Part shown: one piece after another, positions 1 to 11,719 of the stretch | How the letters are laid out: every line of letters starts with the position of its first letter | How positions within the stretch are numbered: the first letter of the stretch is position 1 | Assembly: GCA_030737875.1 (NCBI GenBank) | Contig: CM060926.1 | Span: forward strand, 165,377,079 to 165,441,078 | Length of the DNA: 64,000 nt | Reading direction: 5' to 3' | From: Allium sativum | Taxonomy: Eukaryota; Streptophyta; Magnoliopsida; Asparagales; Amaryllidaceae | The notes under the pieces: model-generated | The model's database searches: none | Seen by the model: only the letters and a program-made list of their open reading frames with translations | What the model was told of the DNA's origin: nothing | Made by a program: the position numbers and the translations under genes

Positions 1-3000
1 GAAAACGATATCACATTGACTACTTACAAGCCAAGCTGTCCTTGGCTGCTTTTCCGGTCATCATTGAGATTATTTAGGCGTGTGTGTTTGTATTTTAGCG
101 ATGTCTGATCATGCACGAAGCAGTGCTTAGAGTACAGTAGGACCCACCTTATATTGCATCAGGCGCACCAGGGTGGTGCTGCCATTAAGATTCATGGTGG
201 TTGGATAACAGTGACTACCAAATATTTTTTTGCTTAGTAGGGACAAACAACATTGTTTCTCCTTCTTTTCCTGTGTGTGTTCAAAGGTGGGTGGACAGAG
301 ACAACATAGTCTTTCTTTTCTTGCATGGTATTTACTCATTGATTTTTAAGTGGTTTTGACTAAAACCTATCTTGAGGTAAAATAATTAATGAGTATAAAA
401 GATAGAAATTTGTCATTTATGGGTACAAATGGAAATGCTAGTGCTTTGAGGAGAGTAAAAGGTAAAAATAAAATATCTTTCAAGATTATCTTGAAATAAA
501 GCTAGGATGAAAGTGGGTTATAATTGTAGTTTATGAAGAAAAACCACTTGATGTTGCCACCAAATGCCATCGCTAATCACTAAACAACCATTAAGTCACT
601 CCACCAATCACCAAACAAAAAGCATGCACAAAACATTAATTCCATACATTAGTGTGCGAGAGGTTTGATGTGTAACTGAAAGACATGTGCTTTGATAGGT
701 TATACTATACCAACTTGAAAATGACATGCTCAAATAGGTTTCATTTACAGTATTATTTCATTCTGGCATATAGCCATTTGCTATCGTAAGTTTTGTAACA
801 CCCTAGTGGAGAACTTCCATTGTTTATTCTTTGTTCTAGTGGTGGACTGCCATTATATTAACGGCGACTCTTGTATAACATGATAATCTAAGGTTTGTTT
901 CCATATTCATCCATAATTCAATCTGAAGAAACATATTTCATATATTTGATGCGTTCTAATACCACTACACATATTCACGTGTTAGATACGGTTTTACCAT
1001 ATTTTCAGCTAATTGTTGCATTGTGGTCGGTATGAATTTCTATATCTATTACCTAAAGTATCCTCAGGCTTAGGTAGTTTGACAAGTTAAGGCAATCATA
1101 TTGTAAAGAGCAGTTGTTAATATTAACAAGCTAGTTGGTAACTTTATTTATGCCTCATTTTACTTATAATTATAACGCGTGTGTGTATTGAATTTGAGCA
1201 AAATTAATGGTTTATATGACACATTCATCAGAAATATCAACCAAGTGAAAACTAAGAAGCCTATGCATGTTTCATTATCTTTTCGGAAAAAAATCCTCAA
1301 TTTTTTGGTAGATAGATACGAGATATAAAACAAATTCTTATGTTCTTTTTCTTTCTTCTTCTTGTTTATTATTTATTTGTTTATTTATATTCATGTTGCT
1401 TTCGTGTCAATTTCCAGTTCCATCTTGGTACCACACAACTTTAAAACTCATATAAATAATATATATGAGGTGACCATTAGCAATGTTGACGTTAATGTTT
1501 TTGTTTATTTGTGATTGTGTCATCCTAACTGAGGCACCTGCACTTTTAATTGCTTTATGCATAATTATTTCCCCACACAAGCATGTTCTTTTATATAACT
1601 ATTATACACATCATCAATCCATACGAGTGTTCTTATGCAGACCATAGGTTTCTACTATAATGTGTAAACTGAACAAGCTGAAGTTAAGTTAATTATTAAT
1701 TGTGCACAGCTACCTAATTCTTAGTAGTATAACCAATTGGATATTGTTTTATAGTAATTTGCCTTTTATAAAACTATAGCTTCTACTAAACATCTTAATC
1801 GATTGTGTCAAATTTCTTTATGAATAAGTAAATTAGTTCCGTACACGTATCAGTAGTTTTGTGGCAATTAGTTGAATGAAAGTCTACAAAATACAAATAA
1901 ATTGTCACCTTCATCTTATCTCATGTCCATAAAAAAATGTTTTCTTGATCAAAATCATTACAATAAGGGTACAAACGGTTGAGTTGTATTGAAGGCTTAC
2001 TAAATTATAATAAAGAAGGTTAGAGAATTAACACGTAACACTTAATTAACTTTGCATCATTAGAATATGCGAAAAGGGAAGAGAGTGTGTGTGTGTGAAG
2101 TGCTATGCTTAGGAAGCTGTAGTTGTAATTGTCTTCGTGTTTATTTTGTAGACTTGGGTGTTTTTATAGAAGAAATAATAATTTATATTACATCAAATAT
2201 TTCAATTCTTCTGTAGGTACATATCACAATTTTCTTTAATTTTTTTTAACTTGTATTTTTTGGGGCAAATACTAAGACTGATTTTTTTTAATAGTTCAAT
2301 TAACATAAGCATGCTAAAACGTATGACACCTCTTAATAAGTATTTAAAATTTATACAACGATCCGAGCTTTACGACCATCCGCTCTTTCATATATGATAG
2401 GTTGGGCAACATTTGAACAATATTTAAGAACTTCATAACGCAGCCAATAATATACCGTACAATTTTCACAAAAAAAACAAAATCATTAGGTCTAATATGA
2501 AATATTCTTTGGATGATACCTTCTTTTAGTCTTAAAAAAAAACATTATAAACTCTTCCACAGATAACCACTAGTCAAGTGTTAGTATGTAAGTTTTGAAA
2601 GCACCATGAATTTAAGTTTTCAAAACATGTGAGATTACTGAATATTTAAACAATGATACAATTAGATTCAAAGCTGAGATATTATAACAAGAATAATTAA
2701 CATTCAAAGCACGAGAAATTACTGTGGTATCGAATGAAGCTAATCGAAAAATGTTCTTGGGTAAGGGCATCTCCCTGCTGCTCAAAATTATGATTTTGTT
2801 ATGAGTTCGTAAGGCTTTTTCAAAGAAATCTCTCAGATAGTTGCTAACCGACGTAACGCTATGGAAAAAACGAATTCTGAATTACGAATGTTGGTTGATC
2901 GCACGCTTGAAAGCGGCCCTTTTTTGACAAATGATGAAAGCAGCAATTATAGCATCTTTAATTTCTTCACATGTTGCAATAGTCTGTTGTGTATTAAGTG

Positions 3001-3158
3001 AACTTGCACTATCATGGTTTCGTTGAAGATGTTCTTATCGACTTTCGGTGTACTTTTCTGAAGCATCCTAGTTAACCATTTCTTCAAATCTCTCAGATAG
3101 TTGCAGTAACAAATTTTGCTTGTAAGGTCATATATAACCCATTTCTGAGCTTGTATCC
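1..3158. other. AT-rich region, no gene recognised
   Basis: I see no convincing gene here. Reading frames are short and interrupted, and base composition is AT-rich with many homopolymer runs. At about 2818-3000 the plus strand stays open for some 60 codons, and a 20-base stretch near 2824 (aaatctctcagatagttgc) recurs near 3088. This could be a gene remnant, an intron or chance. The stretch ends at the TAA target of the Harbinger element, and the same unrecognised sequence presumably resumes at 16798. Confidence 0.4.
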
Positions 3159-3161
3159 TAA

Positions 3162-3179
3162 GAGCATCCCATCGCGGAG
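3162..3179 (+). repeat. Left terminal inverted repeat of Harbinger element
   Basis: The first 18 bases, GAGCATCCCATCGCGGAG, match the inverted right end at 15 of 18 positions, the outer ten without mismatch. TAA precedes it. Confidence 0.85.
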
Positions 3180-3181
3180 TC

Positions 3182-3347
3182 GGTTGAAAAACAACCAACC
3201 CCCTACGTGGGGATGAAAGGGGGGCTAGGGTTGCTTTGGCAACCCGGAAGGTTGCTTGAGCAACCGAATGGTTGCTCCAGCAACCGGCCATAGCCGGCTT
3301 GGGGGAAGCCGGCTATGGCATGGCCGGCTTCTAAGAAGCTGGCCATG
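3182..3347. repeat. Cluster of six short hairpins next to the left end
   Basis: Back-to-back inverted repeats fill this stretch. They include GGTTG..CAACC at 3182-3196, GGGTTGC..GCAACCC at 3228-3245, GGTTGCTTGAGCAACC at 3250-3265 and GGTTGCTCCAGCAACC at 3270-3285. A 13-bp perfect stem follows (3288-3300 with 3306-3318, CCATAGCCGGCTT). The last is an imperfect CATGGCCGGCTT / AAGCTGGCCATG stem at 3319-3347. Such subterminal structure may bind transposase or ORF1 protein; that role is inference. Confidence 0.8.
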
Positions 3348-3402
3348 GTGGGGGGAGTTAATTTATCTCACCCCCCAATAGCCGGCTTGTATGAAACCGG
3401 TC

Positions 3403-3436
<34 letters not shown>
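3403..3436. repeat. (ATT)n microsatellite
   Basis: About eleven ATT units lie between the subterminal hairpins and the Myb-like gene, probably in its 5' flank. Confidence 0.9.
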
Positions 3437-3605
3437 TAACTTGGCCATTGTGTATTATGGTACCGTTGTTTTTTGACCGTTGTTTTATGTTACCGTTTAA
3501 TTTTAATCTATATGTACAGCATTCCTTTGTACATTATAACACACAATATTTCTACATCAAATCACACCTCTATTCTTTATTCAATTTCTGTTCAACTTAT
3601 TTGCA

Positions 3606-4973
3606 ATGTCAAACATTGGTAAAGGAAAGAAGGGTGTTTCCAATTCTGCACAGAAGCAGCACCCTAATCAATCCGACAACAACCAGTTTCCTATCCATCC
3701 GTCGTTCCAGCAGAATCAACACTCCAGTTATGGTAACTTCCCGAATATTCCGAACTCTAATTATCCTCAACAGAGCCCGAATTTCTATCAATCCCAGCAA
3801 AACTCCAATCATTATCATTGTACTCAAAATTTTGTATCCGGTCAAAACGCGTATTTTCAGCAAAACTGTAGTGAGCATCACTATGCTTCTCCAAGCAGCC
3901 AACAACGGTTAGTCCCGCCTGAAACTTCTCCAAATCTGACAAGAAATTTGAATTGTATGTTTGGAGATAACAGTGGCTTGAATGAAGAAGCAGAAGTCGA
4001 TGATACTGAAAATCCAGATGTTTTTCCCAACAAACCAATGAGAAGATCAAACTAAATAGTGAAATGGTCTCCAGAAGAACAAGCAGAACTAGCGTTTTGT
4101 TGGGTGGAGTGCTCCAAAGACAATCTTAAAGAGACTAGTCAGTCCGATAATTCATTTTGGAGTTCTGTTTCAAGACTGTTTAACAGTCGTAGTCCCGAAA
4201 ACCCATCGAGAACAGTCGACTCTTTGAAACAGTCGTGGAAGAGAATCAACGCTAACTGTCAAAGTTGGAATCAGATTATGGCTGGACTACTAAGTAGACA
4301 GCAAAGCGGTGCCAACGAGACGGACTTGGTAAATTTTGATTACTTAAATAATGGTTAATATGTTTTACTGTATAATATTACCACCTTACGTTTCGTCAAC
4401 ACATACAGCTAAAGAGTGTGAATGAAGTTTATATGGAAGAGCACAAAAGTCAACCATTCAATTTGCATAATTGCTACGCCATCTTATCTAGAGAGGAAAA
4501 ATGGAGCACTATACGCCAAGAACATTCTGCAGCGCGATTTATGCCAAGAAGGCCAATGGCGGAATCAAGCCCGGGAAGTCCAGATCCTTAAAAAAAAAAA
4601 AAAACCATTTTTCTACAAGTTCTGTTGGTAGGCCTCCTGGTAAATACAAAGGTAAGAAAAAACCGTTGCAGATTACAGTTCGTACTACGAACAAATACAC
4701 AGTCAAATGGTAGCTTCAGAAGAATCAAACCGACTTTTGGCGGAAGCGAGGGAAGCTAAGAGAGATGAGAGATCCAAGGAGAAGCAGCGTGGACACGAAG
4801 AACTTCAAATATCAAGAGAGCGTGACCTGAATGTTAGGGAGCGTGAATTAGCTCGCCTCGAACGAATTGATGACAGGGCACTAATGACTGTCAATATGGA
4901 TACATTAAATCCGATGCAACGATTGTTACTGGAGCAAGAATTAGAAGCGTGCTGCAGAAGACGCAAGGGATAG
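3606..4973 (+). pseudogene. Harbinger ORF1, Myb/SANT-like DNA-binding protein (broken)
   Basis: The N-terminal 149 codons are rich in Asn, Gln, Ser and Pro, as in plant Harbinger ORF1 proteins. An in-frame TAA at 4053-4055 interrupts the frame. It resumes at once with KWSPEEQAELAFCWVECSKD and a following FWSSVSRLFN, the tryptophan-spaced Myb/SANT pattern. A likely 80-bp intron runs from 4329 (GTAAAT) to 4408 (ACAG), and exon 2 continues in frame with YMEEHK and EEKWS. The frame is lost again at the poly(A) run around 4588-4604. A GRPPGK basic patch and then a charged coiled-coil-like tail (4707-4970) follow in other frames. In this superfamily ORF1 acts with the transposase in binding and nuclear entry. 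The stop and the frameshift suggest a dead gene, unless the homopolymer shift is a sequencing error. Confidence 0.8.
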
Positions 4974-5412
4974 GACGTATTTATGTTTTGATCGTTTCCT
5001 TGTAGTTGTTTGTTGCTATGTCGTTATGTAGTTTTTAATTACTAAGTACCAATGTTGTAGGAGTAAAAGATTATTAAATGTATGTGAATTTCCTTTTTTT
5101 AATTGTCACTAGCAATCTTGCAAGCATGAACTTGTAATACTAGAACATTAACGTAATATTCCATCACTGTAGCAAGCAAAGGTACATTAAACCATTAAGG
5201 AAAACATATAACTAAACAACGAACGTAATTTAACTTAAACATCCAGATAGAGTTCACCACTTCATAATGATTGCCGGCATGCTCCCAATAGTGTTCAACT
5301 AATTCGTCCCTTAATTGTAGATGTGCTTAGGGATCTCTAACGTCCTTGATACGCTGCAAGTACTCGGCAAAAGTATTCGGGTCCTTGTACGGCTTACTTC
5401 TAAACGCCACTG

Positions 5413-6594
5413 CTACATCCGGGTAGTTTTTAAGTTGTAGTTCGAATCCCCCCTTTCTTCTTCAACTATCATATTATGTAGTATAATACAACAGTACATG
5501 ATATCTGATATAACTGCTTGTTCGTGATAGTGCACCTCATTTCTTAAAATATGAAACCATCCCTGTAGAACTCCAAATGCTCTTTCTACGTCCTTTCTCA
5601 GACTCTCTTGTTGTTGCGTAAATTTCGCATCTTTGGCATTGTTCGGCTTTTTAAATGCCTGCACCAGTGTCTTCCATTTCGGGTATATACCATCAACCAA
5701 ATAATAACCCACTGAATGGTCTGTATCACCAATTTATAGTTGCACGGCGGTGACAGATTGTTGTACAAATCATTAAATAAGTATGATTGACGAAGAACAT
5801 TAATATTGTTTAATGATTCAGGAACACCAAAAAATGCGTGCTATATGTACAAATCGAAAGAAGCGACCGCTTCTAACACCAACGTTGCCTTTTTTGTGTG
5901 GCCTCTGTATTGGCCTTGTAGTGCAACTGGACAGTTTTTCCACGTCCAATGCATACAATCTAAGCTGCCCAGCATACCCGGGAAACCACGTTGATCTCCC
6001 ATTTTTAACAATCGTTCGACGTCGCGTGTAGTGGGGGATCGTAGATACTCTTCACCGAATACACGAACAACTGTTTTGCAGAACTCTTTCAAGCATAGAA
6101 TTGTCGTTGATTCACCAATTCGTAACTTATCATCTAACGAATCAGCTGAACTTCCGTATGAAATCATACGCAGTGCCACTGTTACTTTTTGTAGAGGTGA
6201 AATTCCTAGTTCTTTGATAGCATTTCTTCGGTGAGTAAAAAATACATTGGACTCAGAAACCTTGTTGAGGACTCTATCAAACACTGTCCGCGACATACGA
6301 AATCTACGACGAAAGTAAACATCGCCATATACTGGGTTTGATACAAAGTAGTCCTTCATCAACTGATTGTGCCCCCCCTGGATAGTCACGTCCGTAGCGT
6401 ATGTCTCTTCTACCCACTTTGCTGCCTCCTTGGGTTGATTTGGAGCTCTCTGATATATCACATTGCATCGCGTTTAAAGTTTCTCGTTGGTACGTTAGCC
6501 GTTGTTTGTTGTACTGTTCTTCGACTTCATCTGAACCAGAAGACGAAGATGATGAGGAATTTGTGAAGCACCATAATCTCTTTAAACCATTCAT
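5413..6594 (-). pseudogene. PIF/Harbinger DDE transposase (broken)
   Basis: The protein matches the plant Harbinger transposase / ALP1-like family. It starts near 6594 with a Ser-rich and acidic leader, shifts frame near 6460, then runs to a TAG at 5841-5843. It contains LGSLDCMHWTWKNCP, which holds the first catalytic Asp, and GQYRGH. The TAG falls where the family has Trp in a WHAFFG motif, so TGG to TAG is likely. Reading on, LNNINVL stands where NDINVL is expected, so the second catalytic Asp is Asn (codon about 5805-5807). A frameshift then leads into MGYYLVDGIYPKW and DVERAFGVLQGWF, the latter carrying the catalytic Glu. With a stop, two frameshifts and a lost Asp, this copy should be inactive. 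It diverges from ORF1 in opposite orientation with tails facing, the usual layout. Confidence 0.9.
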
Positions 6595-6839
6595 GGTGTG
6601 AACAATGATTTCTAAGCAATGATAATTGCATGAGTTGGAAGAACAGCACTACGGTTATTATAAGCAAACCCAGGGTCCCAGTACATGACATAATTAAGTT
6701 ATTAAAAGTGTAGGAATTTTGGCTAATATGTTTATGTTTGAACAAGTCACGGGTGAAGAAGAAGTTTTGAAGGTAGGGGGGCCTACGAAGGATGGTGGAT
6801 AAAGTAAAAATGTTAACTAGGAGACGAAACATTGATTTG

Positions 6840-7035
6840 TTTTATATGCCAGTGTATAGTGTATGGTGTGGATTCCTATAGCATAAATGATGGCGTTACT
6901 TTATCTTTAAGTCACTGTACTGCAAAGTTATGTTGTTTCACTGTCATAGTGGGTGTATAGTGTATAGTGTGGATTCACATCTCCTTTATGTCACTTTATC
7001 ACGTTTCTCCACAGCTTAGACCAGTCTTTATTGGA
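6840..7035 (+). repeat. Internal duplicated segment, copy 1 (Harbinger element)
   Basis: Phrases such as gtgtatagtg, ggcgttactttatcttta, gtcactttatcacgttt and cagtcttattggaatttga-like text recur in the same order and orientation at about 13018-13200. This copy lies just upstream of the transposase start, the other upstream of the GRF zinc-finger gene, so it may be shared promoter sequence. Confidence 0.65.
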
Positions 7036-7423
7036 ATTTGACATAACAAGGATTACATATAAATAGAAATGCAAATTAGATAAATAGAAATGCAAAATAG
7101 TTAAATATCACGTTGACATAACAAGGATTACATATAACTCCAGTATCTACGTACAAACATCAAATTAAACATACATTCAAACATGTAACAACCCGTATTT
7201 TTCGATAACGTGTTAAGACGAGAATCAAGGCAGAATTTAATTTTAAATTCTGAATCAAGTAAAACGGGCTATGCCATTGCGTTCGTCTCGGAAAAATACG
7301 CGAAATAGAGTCTGAGTTTTCGAGAATCGGAGTCCGTATGACCAAGTTATGGTCCGACGAAGTTTTCAGAAAATTCAAGTTCAAAAACGAGTTCTAATTT
7401 CGGAAATTAGGGCTGGAGGGTTA

Positions 7424-7442
7424 GGCGGGAAAAATTCCCGCC
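7424..7442. promoter_or_regulatory. Double E2F-type palindrome in LTR
   Basis: Inverted arms GGCGGGAA and TTCCCGCC are separated by AAA. TTTCCCGCC-like sequence fits the E2F/DP consensus. The offset from the LTR start is about 240 bp. Binding is inferred, not shown. Confidence 0.6.
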
Positions 7443-7448
7443 AGGTAC

Positions 7449-7530
7449 CCCAAGTCGACAGCCCTGTCGACTTGGGAGTCGACATGGCCTCACCCAAGTC
7501 GACAGCCCTGTCGACTTGGGGGTCGACTTA
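7449..7530. repeat. GTCGAC array in LTR
   Basis: AAGTCGACAGCCCTGTCGACTT occurs as a near-perfect inverted pair twice, with further single GTCGAC sites between and after. The same kind of array sits beside the E2F palindrome in every family A LTR. Confidence 0.8.
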
Positions 7531-7660
7531 TGGTGGCCGAGCCATTTTGGCTTGGTGCACCTGCACTTGTCTCTGGTCTTGTTCTGGAAGCTTCCAACGT
7601 GGTTTGATGGCTCAGATCCATCCTAGGGTTAATCTAAGGGCCTAAAACTACCCTAATCTC

Positions 7661-7693
7661 TATAAAAACACCCCTAAGCCTACCCTAAACCCT
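7661..7693 (+). promoter_or_regulatory. LTR core promoter: TATA box and telo-box
   Basis: TATAAAA at 7661-7667 is followed by CCCTAAACCCT at 7683-7693, a plant telo-box-like motif near the expected transcription start. The arrangement is shared with the other family A LTRs. Confidence 0.6.
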
Positions 7694-8617
7694 CATTATT
7701 CATTCTTGCAACTAAACTATGGCAAAATTTTCACTCTCATGGCCTCCACCCTCATTCTAAAATTCCTAAGTAAATTCCTATGAGAGGTTTCATGATTATG
7801 AGAGTGTTAGAGAGTTTCTATGTTAGTATGAGAGCCTCTCAAGTTGATTTCAAGGCTAAAGCTTTGATCTTTGTTCATAAAGATGGGGTTTTTATTGATT
7901 TAGAGCTTTCATCTTTGGGTTTTTGGATGATGACATGCATAGGCTTTGTCTCAATCTTTCATTTAAGCGATTTGTGCCTTCATAGCAATGTAAGCCCTTT
8001 CCCTACTCTTAGATATTAACTATGAAGTTAAATGTTCATGTTGCAAGTTTGGGTTTGATCATTGAGTATGATACATGCTATCATGTCATGCAAATTTATG
8101 AAGTCATTATCTTGATCTTGTGGGCTAAAAGCTACAACCTTTATGTTGAAATGTTGCATTATGCAACATGAGAACCCTCATAACCTTTATGTCAACTTGC
8201 ATATGAAGTCATAACCCTTATATGATGATATATGCGAGTTACTAGTCATCATTCCATGTCTTTTGTCACCATGATTCGCTTATGTGCCAAGTTTGGGTTT
8301 ATGCATGTTTTTGAGGCTTAAGAATGTAACATGCAAGTTAATGAACACATTTGTGCCTCATTTGCCACCATGATTAACTTGTGGCTTAATATCCACTTTT
8401 GTCATGCCTTTGACAAGTTCCTCCTTTGAATCCATTATGCGAGTTTAAAAGCGTTGGGGTCACATTATGGGAAAACATAATGACATGAACATGATTTGGG
8501 TAAATGGGTATAAACATGACAATATGTAACGTTAAATATGACATGTGTTTATACTTGAAAACATGACTTGAAATATAACATGGAAGTTGACATGTAAGTA
8601 TGCATAAAAACATAAGC

Positions 8618-8682
8618 TTGGGAATTTACCTATTAAGTTAGGTCTACCCTTTGGGAATTTACCTATTAAGTTAGGTCTACCC
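8618..8682. repeat. 33-bp tandem duplication
   Basis: The phrase ggaatttacctattaagtta plus ggtctaccc is repeated once directly, with a period of 33 bp. It is not evident in the other family A LTRs. Confidence 0.85.
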
Positions 8683-8749
8683 AAATGCTTGAAAACTTGT
8701 AACATGTTTTGGAAACATGATGGGCATGACACTTAGATAATATAAGTGT

Positions 8750-8945
8750 GGCCAACTCGAGGTTGGGTTGAGTTTGCAACGTAAAACTACCCGGAACCGA
8801 CCGGCCTAACTAGTAGTTGCAAACAATAGGACCCAATGTGAGAAGTTGGTCATGTTGTGCTTAAACCCGAGGTTAGACCAAGTTGTGGTGTAAAGCTACC
8901 CGGAACCGACCGGCTTAACTAGTAACCTCAACAAAGTCTAATGTG
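8750..8945. repeat. Doubled GC-rich CCCGGAACCG module
   Basis: Two diverged copies about 125 bp apart contain gtaaaactacccggaaccga and an aatgtgagaggttg-type end. The doubling is present in all family A LTRs (37950-38160, 42095-42295, 48525-48740), so it predates their spread. Confidence 0.75.
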
Positions 8946-8979
8946 AGAGGTTGAGGTGCATTAAGTAATTAATGCCACA

Positions 8980-9800
8980 TGATAGGGTTAAGTTAATTTG
9001 ATTAATGACTCTTAATCAAATATGACATGGACAAGTGGGTTAAGTAATTTGATTAGGCTAATGATACTTAACAAAACATGACAAGGTTGGGTAGGTTAAG
9101 TAACTTGATTTGCCTAATGACACTTAACCATTTTTATACGACTAGTGGACGGGGTTAAGTTAACCAACACTTAACCAAACCAACACGTGAATTTGATACG
9201 GTTGATTAAGCTTTCCTAATTACACTTTACCGTATAATACAATTAGGGGATGTGGTTAAGTTAACCTGGACTTAACCCATCCAATTCGGTGATTTTGAGG
9301 TGGTTAATTTAACCAACACTTAATCGATCCAACACGATAACTTGGTAAAGTTAAGTAAGATTTCTTAATGACGCTTAACCAAAAAATACAGTTAATGGAT
9401 GGGGTTAAGATTAGACTCAACTAGTCTAAACATGGAAATCGGATGGGGTTAAGTTAGCCTAGACTTAATTAATCCCACTTGGTAGTTTAATGGGGTTAAG
9501 TTAAACACTTAACTAATCTAACATGATGATTTGATGTGGTTAAGTGACCTATACTTAACCAATCTAACTCGTGAATTTATTGAGGTTAAATTAACCAATA
9601 CTTAACCAACCCAACGTGATAACATGAGAAGGCTAAGTCACGAATCGTTTGAATACACTTGACCAATTTGGCTCGGTAATTTGATATGGTCAAGTTAATA
9701 CATACTTAACCAACGTGAACATGGTTTGTAGGGTTAAGTCTTGGACTTGGATACTTAGCCAATTTTGACATGATTTGTAGACGGGTTAAGTCATGAACTT
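8980..9800. repeat. GGTTAAG / CTTAACC inverted-repeat array
   Basis: About a dozen diverged units carry GGTTAAGT followed by ACTTAACC some 15-40 bases later. The array is longer here than in the LTR at 36281 and explains part of the length difference between family A LTRs. Confidence 0.75.
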
Positions 9801-11719
9801 AAGTGACACTTAATCCATTATGAAAACCCTAGTTCTGAGGATTAGGTGGATAACCGTAGTTAACAAGGATAACGGGAATAAGGCTAAGTGGTAAACCTTA
9901 GTTGAGGAATAACTAAGTAATGATTCTTAGTCAAGGAAATTTAGACCAGTTCATAGATAGATGAGTAACCTGATACGGTAGGTCATCGTTTAAGTATACG
10001 AGTAGGAGCAAGTATCTGATTTAGATAAAGGCTCCAGCGAACTGGGTAACGAAGCAACGGCTTCGGGGAACGTGAGGATATTCTTGGTATCCCTCTGTGA
10101 GCTGCCAGGTGATTATACTAGGCTCATGAGAGGTTAAGGTCTGCGTTAGAAGAGCCAAGAGTATGCCTTGGTTGCTATACGAGCGACCTAAAGACGAGGA
10201 TGGATAGGGGATAGTCGACGATACACGGTCATACCCTAGATAGCATTTCGTCAGACTACCTACCATCTTTGGTCAAGCGTGTACGTACGAAAAGACAGAG
10301 AACACCCAATAGACCATAATTGCTATCTAATTATGGTTGCGGTAGGGCTAGATTGTGGGTTGGCCAGTAATGTGTTCTCATACAGGATTTATCCTGTCTT
10401 GTCTTTCACTAGTTGAGGGAGGGGTCGCGTGGGACCATAGCCACGTATAGAAAAACAGACCTTAGCATCTGCATCGACAGATAAATCGAAAGCTCCCGAC
10501 CAAGTTCTGTATTTCTTGATCTGCCCTGTGACAGGACTCGGATGGCACGATGTGATACATGTGCATACAGTCATGGAAAACGATTCATGATGAATGCGTG
10601 GGAAAAAGGGCGCGGTTGACGGTTATCGTAAATCCCAGTGGCCCTGGGTGGTTGAACCAAAACCGAGATACGAAAACGTGCAATAGGTAAGCGTAATCCC
10701 TAGTAGTCCTGGGTAGCATAAGTCCTAGTTGTACAACGATGATTCATGTTGAAAGACCCTAGTTAGATTTAGGGTAAAAGTCCCAAACCGATCTTAAGGA
10801 TCATGGAAGTATGTTAAAGTAATATAGAATATCATGGCGAAAGCCCGTATGGTCTACGGCAAGGGACTGAACATTTACATGGAAAGGAACATACGAGTTG
10901 AGTAACCTATATATGCGGCATATTAGGTTGACATGGACCATTATACGACTTTTGAGTAAGGGTCATTCATGGATAACACATGATACGGTTGGGATACTAG
11001 TACGGTAGGTGCAGAGCAGATGTACACGAAAGATACCATGGGACGTTAGACTTGATAGATATCTTGGGATATTATACTTGATAGAAACCTGATGACGGGA
11101 TACCTTGTTTTATCTTAACATCGTGATTTATCATGACACCTTAGTTTATCTGAGTTCAGTAGTTCATCCTGTTATTTTGATTTAGCTTATCTATCTTGTT
11201 ATCATGCTTATGTTCATCTCAGTTTCTCATGTCAGTTAACTTTACTAGTTTTTATGCTAATAGTAGATAGGGCTTACTCAGTCTTTTTGACTGACCCGTT
11301 TTGTTTCGCCTCTTTTCTTCCGTTTCCCCCCAGGTTACAGGGAGGAAATACTGTTGTTTAATTCGGACTTCTTCTGCTTGAAGGTCATCATGGATGGCTT
11401 GGACTTTTCTTGGCTATGGCTACTTTACTGTTTTTACTTGAGGAATAACTTATGAAAAAGTCTTTGTGCTTCTTTACTATTGCAAGACAGGTTTTGATGT
11501 ACTCTGATGTAAAAGGCTTTAGACCTTAATTATTAATGTTTATGAAAGTTCGATTTTACTTCTGCTATTTTATATGTTCTGTTTTGTGATATTTCTGCGC
11601 ATGTTTACCAATAATACCCCTCTAAAGCTAGTGCATTCCTTTGCGAGTGACCCTAGCGGAGGCGGGGTGTTACAAAACAACATTAAAATCATAATACCGT
11701 AAGACTACTCCGTTTCATA

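Larger units (their letters stand above)
7184..11674 (+). mobile_element. Solo LTR, family A (4.49 kb)
   Basis: It begins TGTAACAACCCG and ends GGGGTGTTACA, with perfect 5-bp duplications AAACA at 7179-7183 and 11675-11679. No internal region, PBS or coding domain is present, so it reads as a solo LTR left by recombination. Homology to the two-LTR element at 40013-50468 is shown by shared modules in the same order: the E2F-type palindrome, GTCGA array, TATA region, telo-box, a doubled CCCGGAACCG module, the GGTTAAG/CTTAACC array and a terminal CCCCAGG / AGGGAGG stretch. It is inserted between the transposase and the unrecognised ORF of the Harbinger element, so it is younger than that element. 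Confidence 0.88.

Noticed and set aside
127..339. 70-codon minus frame near the start
   Set aside because: No domain, no neighbouring exon signals, and length expected by chance.
3391..3912. 173-codon frame starting in the (ATT)n tract
   Set aside because: It begins with a Tyr run from the microsatellite and then overlaps the Asn/Gln-rich Harbinger ORF1 in another frame; a shadow.
7683..7693. Interstitial telomere repeat
   Set aside because: Only one to two CCCTAAA units; better read as a telo-box near a promoter.
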